Part shown: positions 16,425 to 26,655 of the stretch, piece after piece
How the letters are laid out: each line of letters begins with the position of its first letter
Position numbering within the stretch: the stretch's first letter is position 1
Assembly: GCF_030317105.1 (NCBI RefSeq)
Contig: NZ_JASZYG010000008.1
Span: 186,001 to 250,000 of the forward strand
Length of the DNA: 64,000 nucleotides
Reading direction: 5' to 3'
Source of the DNA: Variovorax brevis
GTDB taxonomy: Bacteria; Pseudomonadota; Gammaproteobacteria; Burkholderiales; Burkholderiaceae_C
Notes under the pieces: generated by a model
What the model saw: the letters and a program-made list of their open reading frames with translations, nothing else
Databases searched by the model: none
Told to the model about the DNA's origin: nothing
Program-made: the position numbers and the translations under genes

Positions 16425-19232
16425 ATGAGCAATACCGATCGCACCGGCCGCTGGCCGGCGCATGGCGGCGAATGCGCCGAACTGATACGCAAGCTCGGCG
16501 CGGAATCAACACCGCTCGGCCCAACCGATCAATGGCCGCGGGCGCTGCGCAACATCGTCGACCTGATGCTGCGTTCGTCGGCCGAGATGTCCGTCTACTG
16601 GGGGCCGGACTACATCGCCATCTACAACGACGCGCACGCCCGGACCATCGGCAACAAGCACCCCGCCAACCTGGGGCGTCCGTCCAGGGAGTTCTCGGTG
16701 GAGATCTGGGACGAACTCAAGCCGAAGTTCGACAGTGTTTTCCATCGCGGCGAAACCGTGAGCGGTCGCGACTGGCCCTTCGTTCTCAATCGCACAGGCC
16801 AGCCCGAGGAACTGTTCTTCGACTTCTCATGGTCGCCGGTGTTCGACGACGATGGCCGCGTCGGAGGAATTCTTTGCGTCACCACGGAAACCACCGAGCG
16901 CGTGCGGGCTGCGAGAGCGCTGGCGGAAAGCGAAAAAAAGGTGCGTGAGCGCAGCGAGCAGCTGCAAATGGCCCAAACGGTCGGCGGCATCGGGGTGTTC
17001 TCGCACGACATCGAGACCGACACGCTGAGCGCGTCGAGCGAGTTCTGCAACATCTTCGGCGTGCCGGTGCGCGAGTCCTTTCCGTTCTCCGAGATCGAGC
17101 GCCTGCGCATCAGCCAGGACGACAACCTGCCCAGCCGCGAGAGCCGCGGCGATGGCATCTCCCCGCTGGAGACGGACTACCCGATCCGCCGCGCCGACGA
17201 TGGCGCCACGCGCTGGATATCGCACCGTGCCGAGCTGGTCTTCAACAACGCCGGCAAACCGGTGCTGCTGCGCGGCGTCGTGCAGGACATCACCGCCCGG
17301 AAGCTGGCCGAAGCCACGCTGCAACGCAGCGAGGCGCGTTTTCGCTTGCTGGCGCGCCAGATGCCCAACCAGGTGTGGACGGCCACGGCGGATGGCCTGA
17401 TCGACTGGGTCAGCGAGAGCATGAGCGCCTATGCGGGGCTCGGCCATGACGACCTGCTGGGCGACGGCTGGGCCCGCGTCGTGCACCCCGACGACCTGCC
17501 GCGCGCCGGCAGGCTCTGGGCCCAGGCCCTGGACACCGGCGCGGCCTACATCAACGAAGGCCGGCTGCGCCGGCACGACGGCGCCTGGCGCTGGCATCTC
17601 TCGCACGCCCAGCCGCTGGAAGGCGGCGACGACCTGAATCCGACCACTCGCTGGGTCGGCATCAACACCGACATCCACGACCAGAAGATGGCGCAGGATC
17701 GGCTGGCGCAAAGCGTGGTCGAGCGCACGCGCGAGCGCGACCAGCTGTGGCAGCTGTCGGCCGACATCATGCTCATGGCCGACCTTTCCGGATGCATCGT
17801 GGCGGTCAATCCGGCGTGGGAGGCGCTGCTGGGCTGGACCAAGGCCCAACTGATCGGCAGCTCGTTCACCGCGCTGATGCATCCCGGCGATGTCGCGCCC
17901 ACCAACGCCGAGCTGCACCGCCTCCCGCGCGGGCAAAGGCAGCTGCGCATCGAAAACCGCATGCGCCATGCAGATGGCGGCTACCGCACCGTGGCATGGA
18001 CCGGCGTGCTCGGCACGCGCTTCCTGCAAGCGGTGGGGCGCGACGTCACGGCGCTGCGTGAATCCGAAGCGCAATTGCGCCAGAGCCAGAAGATGGAAGC
18101 CATCGGCCAACTCACCGCCGGCATCGCGCACGAGTTCAACAACCTGCTGCTGGGCATCACCGGGCCCATCGAGCTCATGCGCCGGCGCCTGGGACGTCGC
18201 CGCTTCGACGGCCTGGAGCGCTACGTGGACGCCGCCAACCAGTCGGCCCAGCGGGCTGCAACGCTGGTCGGGCGATTGCTGGCCTTCTCGCGGCGCGAGG
18301 CGCTCGACCGCAGGCCATTGAACGTGAACGCCATCATCGGCGCCATGGGGGAATTGCTGCATCGCACGCTCGGCGAAAGGGTGCGCCTGACGGTGGCGGC
18401 GGGCGCGGATGCCGGCGCTGCCATGGGCGACATGGCGCAACTCGAGAGTGCGATCCTTCACCTGGCGATCAATGCGCGCGACGCCATGCCCCACGGCGGC
18501 GAGTTGTGCATCAGCACCGCCACCGTCCTGCTCGGCGAGGAGGACACGCGCCACCACGACCTCGCGCCCGGCCGCTACTGCGCCATCACGGTGACCGACA
18601 CCGGCACTGGCATGACCGCCGAGGTGATGGCCAAGGCCTTCGACCCGTTCTTCACCACCAAGCCCATCGGCGAGGGAACCGGCTTGGGCCTGTCGATGGT
18701 CTACGCCTTTGCCCAGCAGTCGCGGGGCCTGGTGCGCATCCAGAGCCAGGTGGGCGTGGGGACCACCGTCACGCTGTACCTGCCGCGCACCCGCTTGTCG
18801 GCCGAGGGTGTGCTCGTGGCGGATGCCTTCCCCGACGCACCGCTGCCTCCGGGGAGCGGCGAAGTGGCGCTGGTGGTCGAAGACGACCCGGCCGTGCTGT
18901 TGCTGGTGCTCGACGTGCTGGCCGAACTCGGCTTGCGCACCCTGCATGCGCGCGACGGCAACACTGCGGTGGCCTTGCTGCAATCGGTCGAGCGCATCGA
19001 CCTGCTCGTGAGCGACGTCGGCCTGCCCGGCCTCAGCGGACGGCAGGTCGCCGACATCGCGCGCCAGGGGCGTCCCGCCCTTCCTGTGGTGTTCATGACC
19101 GGCTACGCCGAGCAGGTTCGCGCGCGCGCCGAGTTTCTCGCGCCAGGCATGCAGATCATTGCCAAACCCTTCGCCATCGATGCACTCGCGCACCTGGTGG
19201 AGCGGGCCATGCGAAACGCCGTCGCGCCATGA
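16425..19232 (+). CDS. Hybrid sensor histidine kinase, multi-PAS (copy 1)
   Basis: The 935-residue soluble hybrid kinase has four PAS-like sensor domains (about residues 1-160, 180-300, 310-420 and 435-550), a HisKA domain with H569 in AHEFNN, an ATPase domain with the N-box INARDAMPHGG, DTGTGM and GLGLSMVYAF, and a C-terminal receiver with D864 in LLVSDVGLPG and the conserved Lys in AKPFAID. No membrane helix is seen, so it senses a cytoplasmic signal. The ATG at 16425 follows GGGGAGG. The next gene begins within its stop (ATGA) and encodes a collinear paralogue, so the two are co-expressed. No separate output regulator is nearby. Confidence 0.92.
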   Translation: MSNTDRTGRWPAHGGECAELIRKLGAESTPLGPTDQWPRALRNIVDLMLRSSAEMSVYWGPDYIAIYNDAHARTIGNKHPANLGRPSREFSVEIWDELKPKFDSVFHRGETVSGRDWPFVLNRTGQPEELFFDFSWSPVFDDDGRVGGILCVTTETTERVRAARALAESEKKVRERSEQLQMAQTVGGIGVFSHDIETDTLSASSEFCNIFGVPVRESFPFSEIERLRISQDDNLPSRESRGDGISPLETDYPIRRADDGATRWISHRAELVFNNAGKPVLLRGVVQDITARKLAEATLQRSEARFRLLARQMPNQVWTATADGLIDWVSESMSAYAGLGHDDLLGDGWARVVHPDDLPRAGRLWAQALDTGAAYINEGRLRRHDGAWRWHLSHAQPLEGGDDLNPTTRWVGINTDIHDQKMAQDRLAQSVVERTRERDQLWQLSADIMLMADLSGCIVAVNPAWEALLGWTKAQLIGSSFTALMHPGDVAPTNAELHRLPRGQRQLRIENRMRHADGGYRTVAWTGVLGTRFLQAVGRDVTALRESEAQLRQSQKMEAIGQLTAGIAHEFNNLLLGITGPIELMRRRLGRRRFDGLERYVDAANQSAQRAATLVGRLLAFSRREALDRRPLNVNAIIGAMGELLHRTLGERVRLTVAAGADAGAAMGDMAQLESAILHLAINARDAMPHGGELCISTATVLLGEEDTRHHDLAPGRYCAITVTDTGTGMTAEVMAKAFDPFFTTKPIGEGTGLGLSMVYAFAQQSRGLVRIQSQVGVGTTVTLYLPRTRLSAEGVLVADAFPDAPLPPGSGEVALVVEDDPAVLLLVLDVLAELGLRTLHARDGNTAVALLQSVERIDLLVSDVGLPGLSGRQVADIARQGRPALPVVFMTGYAEQVRARAEFLAPGMQIIAKPFAIDALAHLVERAMRNAVAP

Positions 19233-22027
19233 GCAATGACGACCCGGTCGCCTGCTGGCCGGCGTGCGGCGGCGAAATTGCCGGGTTGATACGCAACTTC
19301 GGCCCGGATTCAACGCCCCTCGGCCCGCCGGATCGATGGCCGCGGGCGCTGCGCAACGCGGTCGATCTCATCCTGCGATCGGCGGCCCAGATGTCCGTGT
19401 TCTGGGGCCCGGACTACCTCTGCCTGTACAACGACGCCTATGCGCAGACCATGGGCGAAAAGCATCCTGCGACGCTGGGTCGCCAGGCCGCCAGGCTCTC
19501 GCCCGAAGTGTGGAGCGACCTGCTGCCGATGTTCGAACGGGTTCGCGTGCAGGGCGAGACCATCAGCGCACGCGACAGCGCGTTCACCCTGTTTCGCGAC
19601 GGTGCGCTGCAGGAACTGTATTTCGACTTTTCGTGGTCTCCGCTGCTGGACGACGACGGCAGCATTGGCGGCATGTTCTGCACCGTGACAGAGACCTCCG
19701 AACGCGTTCACGCGATGCGCGCATTGGCCGCCAGCGAGAGAAAGGAGCGCGACAGCAGGGAGCAACTGCAGATGGCCCAGGCGGCCGGAGGCATCGGTGT
19801 TTTCACGCTCGATGTCGAATCCGACGCCATGAGCGTCTCGGGCGAGTTCTGCCGCATCTTCGGCGTGCCGGTACGCGAGGTGTATCCCTATGCCGAGCTC
19901 GAGCAGTTGCGCACGACCCGCAACGATCGCATGTCCACGCGCGACAGTCGCGTCAATGGAACGGCGCCGCTGGAGGTGGAATACCAGATCCGGCGTGCCG
20001 ACGATGGCGCCGTGCGCTGGATCGCGCGCCGCGCCGAGATGGTGCGCAACGAATCGGGCAAGACCGTGCTCATCCGCGGCGTGGTGCAGGACATCACGGC
20101 GGACAAGCACGCCGAGGCCACGCTGCGCCAGAGCGAAGCCCGGTTCCGCGCGCTGGCACGGGAGATGCCCGGCCAGGTCTGGACGGCGGATGTGGACGGC
20201 CTGATGGACTGGGCCAGCGAGAGCTTGTGCGCTTACACCGGCCTCGACATGGCCGAACTGATGGGCGAGGGCTGGACACGAATCATGCACCCCGAAGAAA
20301 TGGCGCGCGTCGGCCAACTCTGGGCGCACGCGTTGGCCACAGGAAATGCCTACGTCAACGAAGTGCGCTTGCGCCGCCATGACGGGGCTTGGCGCTGGCA
20401 CCTGGCACGCGCGCAGCCGCTGCAGGGCGGCGACGACACGGGTTCGGCACTGCGCTGGGTCGGCATCAACACCGACATCGATGACCAGAAGACCGCTCAC
20501 GACCGGCTGGCGCAAAGCGTGGTCGAACGAACACGCGACCGCGATCGCCTGTGGCAGCTGTCGTCCGACGTCATGCTCATGGTCGACATGAGCGGGCGGA
20601 TCGTGGCGGTCAACCCGGCTTGGCAGGCGCTGCTCGGCTGGAGCGAAGCGCAGCTGCTGGGCAGCCGATTTGTCAGCTTGCTGCATCCCGATGACGTCGG
20701 GCCCACCGTGGCCGAGTTCCGCCGGTTGCGGGGCGGGCAGTTGCAGTCGGGCATCGAGAACCGCGTGCGCCACCAGGACGGCGGCTACCGCACGCTGTCA
20801 TGGACGGCCGTGCCCGACGAACGGCTGATGCACGCGGTCGGCCGCGACGTGACGGCGCTGCGCGAGTCGGAAGCGCGCCTGCGCCAGAGCCAGCGGATGG
20901 AAGCCATCGGCCAACTCACCGGCGGTATCGCGCACGACTTCAACAACCTGCTGCTGGGCATTACCGGGCCCATCGAACTCATCCGCAGGGGCATCGCGCA
21001 GGGCCGGTACGACGGGCTGGATCGCTACATGGGCGTGGCATGGCAATCGGCGCAGCGCGCCACGTCACTGATTCAACGCCTGCTGGCCTTCTCGCGGCAG
21101 CAGACGCTGGACCCGCGGCCAACGGACGTGAACGAGCTGATCGGCTCCATGGGCGAGTTGCTGCATCGCACGCTGGGCGAGCACGTGCGGCTGGCACTGT
21201 CGCTGGATGCGGGTGTCGGCGCGGCATTCGGCGACGGGGCCCAGCTCGAAAGCGCGATCCTCAACCTGGCCATCAATGCGCGCGATGCCATGCCCCATGG
21301 CGGCGAATTGCGGATCCGCACCTCGGCGATGTATTTCGATGAGGCGCTCGCGTCTCAGCACGAGTTGGCGCCCGGCCACTACTGCGCCATCTCCGTGACC
21401 GACACCGGCAGCGGCATGTCGCCCGAGGTGCTCGCCAAGGTCTTCGAGCCCTTCTTCACGACCAAGCCGACGGGCCGCGGCACGGGCCTGGGCCTGTCGA
21501 TGGTGTACGGCTTTGCGCAGCAGTCGCACGGCCAGGTGCTCATCCAGAGCGAGTTGGGCGCAGGAACGACCGTCACGCTCCATGTGCCGCGTGCCAGGGT
21601 CGACGACAGCCCGGCGATGGCGCGGACTTCCAGCGCGCCTGCACTGCCGCTGGGCAAGGGCGAGGTCGTCTTGGTGGTCGAAGACGATCCCTCCGTGCGC
21701 CTGCTGGTGCTCGACGTGCTGGACAGCCTGCGCTACCGGACCATGCACGTTCATGACGGAACGTCGGCGATACCGATCCTGGAATCGACTGCGCGCATCG
21801 ACCTGCTGGTCAGCGACGTTGGCCTGCCCGGGATCAACGGACGCAAGGTCGCCGAGATTGCGCGCAGGAGCCGACCGGCGCTTCCCGTCGTGTTCATGAC
21901 CGGCTATGCCGAGCATGTGCGCACACGGGCGGAGTTCCTGGGGCCGGGCATGCGGATGATTGCCAAGCCCTTCGCCATCGACGACTTCGCGCAACTGGTG
22001 CAGCAGGCCATGGGCAGCCATCCGTAG
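19229..22027 (+). CDS. Hybrid sensor histidine kinase, multi-PAS (copy 2)
   Basis: The 932-residue product has exactly the same domain order as the preceding kinase: four PAS-like domains, HisKA with H569 in AHDFNN, HATPase with DTGSGM, and a receiver with D863 in LLVSDVGLPG. The phospho-acceptor His has the same residue number in both proteins, so the gene is a tandem duplicate that has since diverged mainly in the sensor PAS regions. Its ATG overlaps the copy 1 stop by four bases. Heterodimers with copy 1 are possible. The gene ends shortly before convergent uvrA. Confidence 0.92.
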   Translation: MSNDDPVACWPACGGEIAGLIRNFGPDSTPLGPPDRWPRALRNAVDLILRSAAQMSVFWGPDYLCLYNDAYAQTMGEKHPATLGRQAARLSPEVWSDLLPMFERVRVQGETISARDSAFTLFRDGALQELYFDFSWSPLLDDDGSIGGMFCTVTETSERVHAMRALAASERKERDSREQLQMAQAAGGIGVFTLDVESDAMSVSGEFCRIFGVPVREVYPYAELEQLRTTRNDRMSTRDSRVNGTAPLEVEYQIRRADDGAVRWIARRAEMVRNESGKTVLIRGVVQDITADKHAEATLRQSEARFRALAREMPGQVWTADVDGLMDWASESLCAYTGLDMAELMGEGWTRIMHPEEMARVGQLWAHALATGNAYVNEVRLRRHDGAWRWHLARAQPLQGGDDTGSALRWVGINTDIDDQKTAHDRLAQSVVERTRDRDRLWQLSSDVMLMVDMSGRIVAVNPAWQALLGWSEAQLLGSRFVSLLHPDDVGPTVAEFRRLRGGQLQSGIENRVRHQDGGYRTLSWTAVPDERLMHAVGRDVTALRESEARLRQSQRMEAIGQLTGGIAHDFNNLLLGITGPIELIRRGIAQGRYDGLDRYMGVAWQSAQRATSLIQRLLAFSRQQTLDPRPTDVNELIGSMGELLHRTLGEHVRLALSLDAGVGAAFGDGAQLESAILNLAINARDAMPHGGELRIRTSAMYFDEALASQHELAPGHYCAISVTDTGSGMSPEVLAKVFEPFFTTKPTGRGTGLGLSMVYGFAQQSHGQVLIQSELGAGTTVTLHVPRARVDDSPAMARTSSAPALPLGKGEVVLVVEDDPSVRLLVLDVLDSLRYRTMHVHDGTSAIPILESTARIDLLVSDVGLPGINGRKVAEIARRSRPALPVVFMTGYAEHVRTRAEFLGPGMRMIAKPFAIDDFAQLVQQAMGSHP

Positions 22028-22031
22028 AGGA

Positions 22032-22056
22032 CGCCCGGATGCGCTTGCCCCGGGCG
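22032..22056. terminator. GC hairpin between convergent kinase and uvrA genes
   Basis: CGCCCGG (22032-22038) pairs with CCGGGCG (22050-22056) around an 11-base loop, five bases after the kinase stop and just before the uvrA stop. It lacks a clear T-tract, so it may be a weak bidirectional terminator. A second short palindrome overlaps the uvrA end. Confidence 0.4.
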
Positions 22057-22062
22057 GCGCGC

Positions 22063-25000
22063 CTACGCGCCGGGCAGCAGCCGCTTCAGGTAGTGCCCTG
22101 TATGGCTCGCCCCGTTGGCGGCAATCGCCTCGGGCGTGCCCTCGCCCACCACGGTGCCGCCGCCCGCGCCGCCTTCCGGACCCATGTCGATGACCCAGTC
22201 CGCCGTCTTGATCACGTCCAGGTTGTGCTCGATCACGACGATGGTGTTGCCTGCATCGCGCAACTGATGCAAGACCTTCAGCAGCAACTCGATGTCGGCG
22301 AAGTGCAGGCCGGTGGTCGGTTCGTCCAGGATGTAGAGCGTGCGACCGGTGTCGCGCTTGCTCAGCTCCAGCGCGAGCTTGACGCGCTGCGCCTCGCCGC
22401 CTGACAAGGTCGTCGCCGCCTGACCGAGCTTGATGTAGCTCAGCCCCACATCCAGCAGCGTGTGCAGCTTGCGCTCGATGGTCGGCACCGCTTTGAGGAA
22501 TTCATGCGCGGTCTCGACCGTCATGTCCAGGATCTGCGCGATGTTCCTGCCCTTGTACTGCACCTCCAGCGTCTCGCGGTTGTAGCGCTGGCCATGGCAT
22601 ACCTCGCAGGGCACGTAGACGTCGGGCAGGAAGTGCATCTCGACCTTGACCACGCCATCGCCCTGGCAGGCTTCGCAGCGGCCACCCGCCACGTTGAAGC
22701 TGAAGCGCCCGGGGCCGTAGCCACGTTCGCGTGCGGTGTTGGTCTCGGCCATCAGTTCGCGGATGGGCGTGAACAGGCCCGTGTACGTCGCCGGGTTGCT
22801 GCGCGGCGTGCGGCCGATGGGCGACTGGTCGACGTTGATGACCTTGTCGAAGTACTCGATGCCTTCCACCGCTTCGTGCTCCGCGGGCTCTTCGTGCGCG
22901 CGGTACAGCGTGCGCGCGACGGCGGCATACAGCGTGTCGTTCACCAGCGTGGACTTGCCCGAGCCGGACACGCCCGTCACGCACGTGAGCACGCCCACAG
23001 GGAACGCAACGTTCACGTCCTTCAGGTTGTTGCCCGTGGCGCCGACCACGCGGATTTCCTGCAGGTCGCCCTGGCTGGCCAGATGTGCTGCTTCGCGTGC
23101 CGCACGGCGTTCGGCCGCCGGGCTGGGGGGAAAGCGCGAGGGCTTCCTCTTTTCTTCCTCGCCCGCCTTGCGCACCACCGGCAGCCACGGCGTGCGGCGC
23201 GCCGGCACGGCGATCTTGCGCGTGCCCGACAGGTACTGGCCGGTGAGCGACTCCGGGGTCGCGGCCACTTCCTGATAGGTGCCCTGCGCCATCACCTGCC
23301 CGCCATGCACGCCGGCGCCGGGCCCCATGTCGATCACGTGGTCGGCGGCGTGGATCATGTCTTCGTCATGCTCGACGACGATCACGCTGTTGCCGATGTC
23401 GCGCAGGTGCTTGAGCGTGCCGATCAGCCGGTCGTTGTCGCGCTGGTGCAAGCCGATGCTGGGTTCGTCGAGCACGTACATCACGCCCGTCAGGCCCGAG
23501 CCGATCTGCGAGGCGAGACGGATGCGCTGCGCCTCGCCGCCCGACAGCGTTTCGGCGCTGCGGTCCAGGCTCAGGTAGTTCAGGCCCACGTCGTTCAAAA
23601 ACTTGAGCCGCAAGCCGACTTCGCGCACGACCTTGTCCGCGATATCGGCCTTGGCACCGCGCAGGCGCAGCGTCTGGAAGTAGGCCAGGCTTTCGCGCAG
23701 CGTGAGGTGGCTGATCTCGTAGATCGCCTTGCGCGTGGGCTCCAGGCCTTCCTGCGTCGGCTCGTTGACCAGGAACACGTTGCGCGCCTCGCGCCGCAAG
23801 CGCGCGCCGCCGCAGTCGGGGCAAGGCTGCACGTTGCGGTAGCGGGCCAACTCTTCGCGCACCATCGTCGAGTCGGTTTCGCGGTAGCGCCGCACCATGT
23901 TCGGGATGATCCCTTCGAAGGGGTGCTTCTTCGTCAGCTTCTTGCCGGCCGACGCGCCCGACTCCATCGTGTAGCTGAACTTGATGTCTTCCTCGGCCGA
24001 GCCATGCAGCAGCACCTGCTGGACGCTCGCGGGCAACTGCTCGAAGGGCGTATCCACGTCGAACTTGTAGTGCTTCGCGATGCACTCGACCATGCTGAAG
24101 TAGTAGCCGTTGCGGCGGTCCCAGCCCTTGATGGCGCCGCTGCCCATGCTGAGCGACGGAAAGGCGACGACGCGCGACGGGTCGAAGAACTCGCGGTGCC
24201 CCAGGCCGTCGCAGGCCGGGCAGGCGCCCACCGGCGAATTGAAGGAGAACAGGCGCGGCTCCAGTTCGGCCAGCGAGTAGTGGCAGATGGGGCAGGCGAA
24301 CTTGGCGTTGAAGAGGTGTTCCTTGTCGGCCACGCCTTCCGCACCCAGTTCGAGGGCAATGGCCCGGCCTTCCGCCAGGCGCAGCGCGGCCTCGAAGCTT
24401 TCCGCCAGGCGCTGCTGCATGTCAGGCCGCGCACGCAGGCGGTCGATGACGACGTCGATGTCGTGCTTCTCGGTCTTCTTGAGCTTGGGCAGGTCCGTGA
24501 CTTCATAAGTCTGCCCGTCGACCCGGAATCGCACGTAGCCGGCGGCCTGCATCTCGGCGAACAGTTCGACGAACTCGCCCTTTTTCTCGCGCGCGACCGG
24601 CGCAAGAATCATCAGGCGCGGCTCGTCTGGCAGCGCCAAGACATGGTCCACCATCTGGCTCACCGTCTGCGCCTGCAGCGGCAAATGATGGTCGGGGCAA
24701 TACGGCGTGCCGGCGCGGGCGAACAGCAGGCGCAGGTAGTCGTGGATCTCGGTCACCGTGCCCACGGTGGAGCGCGGGTTGTGGCTGGTGGCTTTCTGCT
24801 CGATGCTGATCGCGGGCGAGAGGCCTTCGATCATGTCCACGTCGGGCTTGTCCATCAGTTGCAGGAACTGGCGGGCATAGGCCGAGAGGCTTTCCACATA
24901 GCGCCGCTGGCCTTCCGCATACAGCGTGTCGAAGGCCAGGCTCGACTTGCCCGAGCCCGACAGGCCGGTGATCACCACCAGCTTGTTGCGCGGAATGTCG

Positions 25001-25101
25001 AGGTCGACGTTTTTCAGGTTGTGCGTGCGGGCGCCGCGGATGCTGATGCGCTGCTGCGCGAGCACTGCGCCAAGGTAGGCGTCGTCAATGGGGGCGTTCA
25101 C
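22063..25101 (-). CDS. uvrA: Excinuclease ABC subunit A
   Basis: UvrA is the DNA-damage recognition ATPase of nucleotide excision repair; it loads UvrB at lesions. The 1012-residue protein has two ABC ATPase modules with Walker A motifs GLSGSGKSS (near residue 46) and GVSGSGKST, two LSGGEAQR signatures, and the zinc-binding CxxC pairs (CPIC...CPAC and CEAC...CEVC). It is about 70 residues longer than the E. coli protein; part of this is a basic, proline-rich linker near residues 635-690 before the second module. It is convergent with the kinase pair and is followed upstream by the ClC gene, also on the minus strand. Confidence 0.97.
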   Translation of the reverse strand: MNAPIDDAYLGAVLAQQRISIRGARTHNLKNVDLDIPRNKLVVITGLSGSGKSSLAFDTLYAEGQRRYVESLSAYARQFLQLMDKPDVDMIEGLSPAISIEQKATSHNPRSTVGTVTEIHDYLRLLFARAGTPYCPDHHLPLQAQTVSQMVDHVLALPDEPRLMILAPVAREKKGEFVELFAEMQAAGYVRFRVDGQTYEVTDLPKLKKTEKHDIDVVIDRLRARPDMQQRLAESFEAALRLAEGRAIALELGAEGVADKEHLFNAKFACPICHYSLAELEPRLFSFNSPVGACPACDGLGHREFFDPSRVVAFPSLSMGSGAIKGWDRRNGYYFSMVECIAKHYKFDVDTPFEQLPASVQQVLLHGSAEEDIKFSYTMESGASAGKKLTKKHPFEGIIPNMVRRYRETDSTMVREELARYRNVQPCPDCGGARLRREARNVFLVNEPTQEGLEPTRKAIYEISHLTLRESLAYFQTLRLRGAKADIADKVVREVGLRLKFLNDVGLNYLSLDRSAETLSGGEAQRIRLASQIGSGLTGVMYVLDEPSIGLHQRDNDRLIGTLKHLRDIGNSVIVVEHDEDMIHAADHVIDMGPGAGVHGGQVMAQGTYQEVAATPESLTGQYLSGTRKIAVPARRTPWLPVVRKAGEEEKRKPSRFPPSPAAERRAAREAAHLASQGDLQEIRVVGATGNNLKDVNVAFPVGVLTCVTGVSGSGKSTLVNDTLYAAVARTLYRAHEEPAEHEAVEGIEYFDKVINVDQSPIGRTPRSNPATYTGLFTPIRELMAETNTARERGYGPGRFSFNVAGGRCEACQGDGVVKVEMHFLPDVYVPCEVCHGQRYNRETLEVQYKGRNIAQILDMTVETAHEFLKAVPTIERKLHTLLDVGLSYIKLGQAATTLSGGEAQRVKLALELSKRDTGRTLYILDEPTTGLHFADIELLLKVLHQLRDAGNTIVVIEHNLDVIKTADWVIDMGPEGGAGGGTVVGEGTPEAIAANGASHTGHYLKRLLPGA

Positions 25102-25150
25102 GGGCGGGAGCTTCTTGAGGGCAACCGGACATGATAGACGCCCGACGCTT

Positions 25151-26533
25151 TCACTGCTTTGGCGGGACTTCGGGGGAATCCGGCGGGGCGGGTGCGGCGA
25201 CGGGCCCGACCGGCGCCGGCGTGCTGACGGCCGAGGCCACCATGTGCTGCGCCAGCGTCTCGTAAAGCGGGCGGCTGATCATGCGCGACACCAGGCTGGC
25301 CAGCATGGCCGAGGCCATCAGGCTCAGCACCATCGAATGGCCGTCGACCATTTCCATCACGATGATGAAGGCGGTGAGCGGCGCCTGTGTCACGGCCGCC
25401 AGAAAGGCTGCCATGCCCATGGCAATCAGCGCGGGCGCCAGATCGGCTTGGGCGACATGCGACACGGCGTGGCCCAGCCCCGCCCCGATGGACAGCGAAG
25501 GCGCAAAGATGCCGCCCGGCGCGCCACACCATGCCGTGAGCCAGGTGGCCATGAACTTGAGCAACGAGTAGAAGGGCGTGAAGTCGCTTTCGCCCGCCAG
25601 CATCTGCTTGACCGCCTCGGAGCCCGCGCCAAAGGTCGCGCCGCCCGACGCCAGCCCGATGATGGCAATGGCCACGCCCCCCGCCGCCGCGAATCGCACG
25701 GGCCAGCGTGCGCGCCAGCGATTCAGCCGCTCCGGCGCGCCGGTGAGCGACAGCGACAGCAGCCGCGAGAAAAAGCCGCCCGCGACGCCGCTGCCGAGCG
25801 CCACGAGCAGGCCGGGCAGCAGCAGGTCCCACCCGAGCCGCTGCACCTTGATGACCCCGAAATACGACTGGTTGCCAAAGGCCGACACCGCCACCAGGCC
25901 GGCCAGCAGGATGGCGGTGATGATCAGGCCGCTGGAACGCGCTTCGAGCCGGCCCGACAACTCCTCGATGGCGAACACCACGCCGGCCAGCGGCGCGTTG
26001 AAGGCGGCGGCGATGCCCGCTGCGCCGCCAGCCACCAGCAAGGCCCGCGCATCGATGGTGCTGCCGGGCGACAGCCAGCGCCGCGCGTGCTGCATCACCC
26101 CGGCGGCCACCTGCACGGACGGCCCTTCGCGCCCCACGGAAAGCCCGGCCGCAAAGCCGGCGACACCCAGCACGATCTTGGCGACCGTCAGTCGCAGCGA
26201 CACGAACGCCGGGCGCCGCTCGGGCGGCAAGGCCGGGTGCAATGCCGCCTTGATCTGCGGGATGCCCGACCCCGCCGTGCCCGGAAACCAGCGCCGCGTG
26301 ACCCAGACGATGGTGGCAGTCAGCGCAGGCGTCCAGATGAGCACCGCCCACGGATAGGGACCGGCGGAGATGCGCTGGAACAGCGCGAAGGCCCAGTCGC
26401 TCGCGATGGTGAAGCCGACCACAAAGAGCCCCGCCGCCACCGCGTAGCCCAGGACGATCGCCCGGTCGATCCAGAGTCGCCAGCCCGAGAACTCGGCGCG
26501 CAGGTTTTCGAGGAAGTCGGGCTCGCGGTTCAT
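25151..26533 (-). CDS. ClC-family chloride channel or H+/Cl- antiporter
   Basis: The protein (460 residues from this start) is a polytopic ClC. The three selectivity-filter signatures are visible: GSGIPQ, GREGPS with the gating Glu, and GGIFAPSLSIG. The presence of the gating Glu fits an antiporter-like or gated channel; the internal proton Glu cannot be judged confidently. The N-terminus is uncertain: ATGs at 26533, 26554 and 26605 are in frame and none has a clear ribosome-binding site. I chose 26533 because the family start is near the first helix. It is divergent from ssb. Confidence 0.9.
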   Translation of the reverse strand: MNREPDFLENLRAEFSGWRLWIDRAIVLGYAVAAGLFVVGFTIASDWAFALFQRISAGPYPWAVLIWTPALTATIVWVTRRWFPGTAGSGIPQIKAALHPALPPERRPAFVSLRLTVAKIVLGVAGFAAGLSVGREGPSVQVAAGVMQHARRWLSPGSTIDARALLVAGGAAGIAAAFNAPLAGVVFAIEELSGRLEARSSGLIITAILLAGLVAVSAFGNQSYFGVIKVQRLGWDLLLPGLLVALGSGVAGGFFSRLLSLSLTGAPERLNRWRARWPVRFAAAGGVAIAIIGLASGGATFGAGSEAVKQMLAGESDFTPFYSLLKFMATWLTAWCGAPGGIFAPSLSIGAGLGHAVSHVAQADLAPALIAMGMAAFLAAVTQAPLTAFIIVMEMVDGHSMVLSLMASAMLASLVSRMISRPLYETLAQHMVASAVSTPAPVGPVAAPAPPDSPEVPPKQ

Positions 26534-26655
26534 CGTTCTGGCGCATTCTGACATCGGGGCAGGGGCGCGCGGGTCCGGCCGAAAAGGGTGGCCGGCATCG
26601 GGCACAATGCTCGGTTTCCTACTCCTTCACCCATTTATCAGGGGCAGTGCACATC

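Noticed and set aside
16827..19313. An 828-residue minus-strand frame antisense to kinase copy 1
   Set aside because: Composition is that of an antisense shadow, while the opposite strand encodes clear PAS, HisKA and receiver motifs.
22462..25134. An 890-residue plus-strand frame antisense to uvrA
   Set aside because: It has the repetitive composition of an antisense shadow in high-GC DNA and no known motifs.
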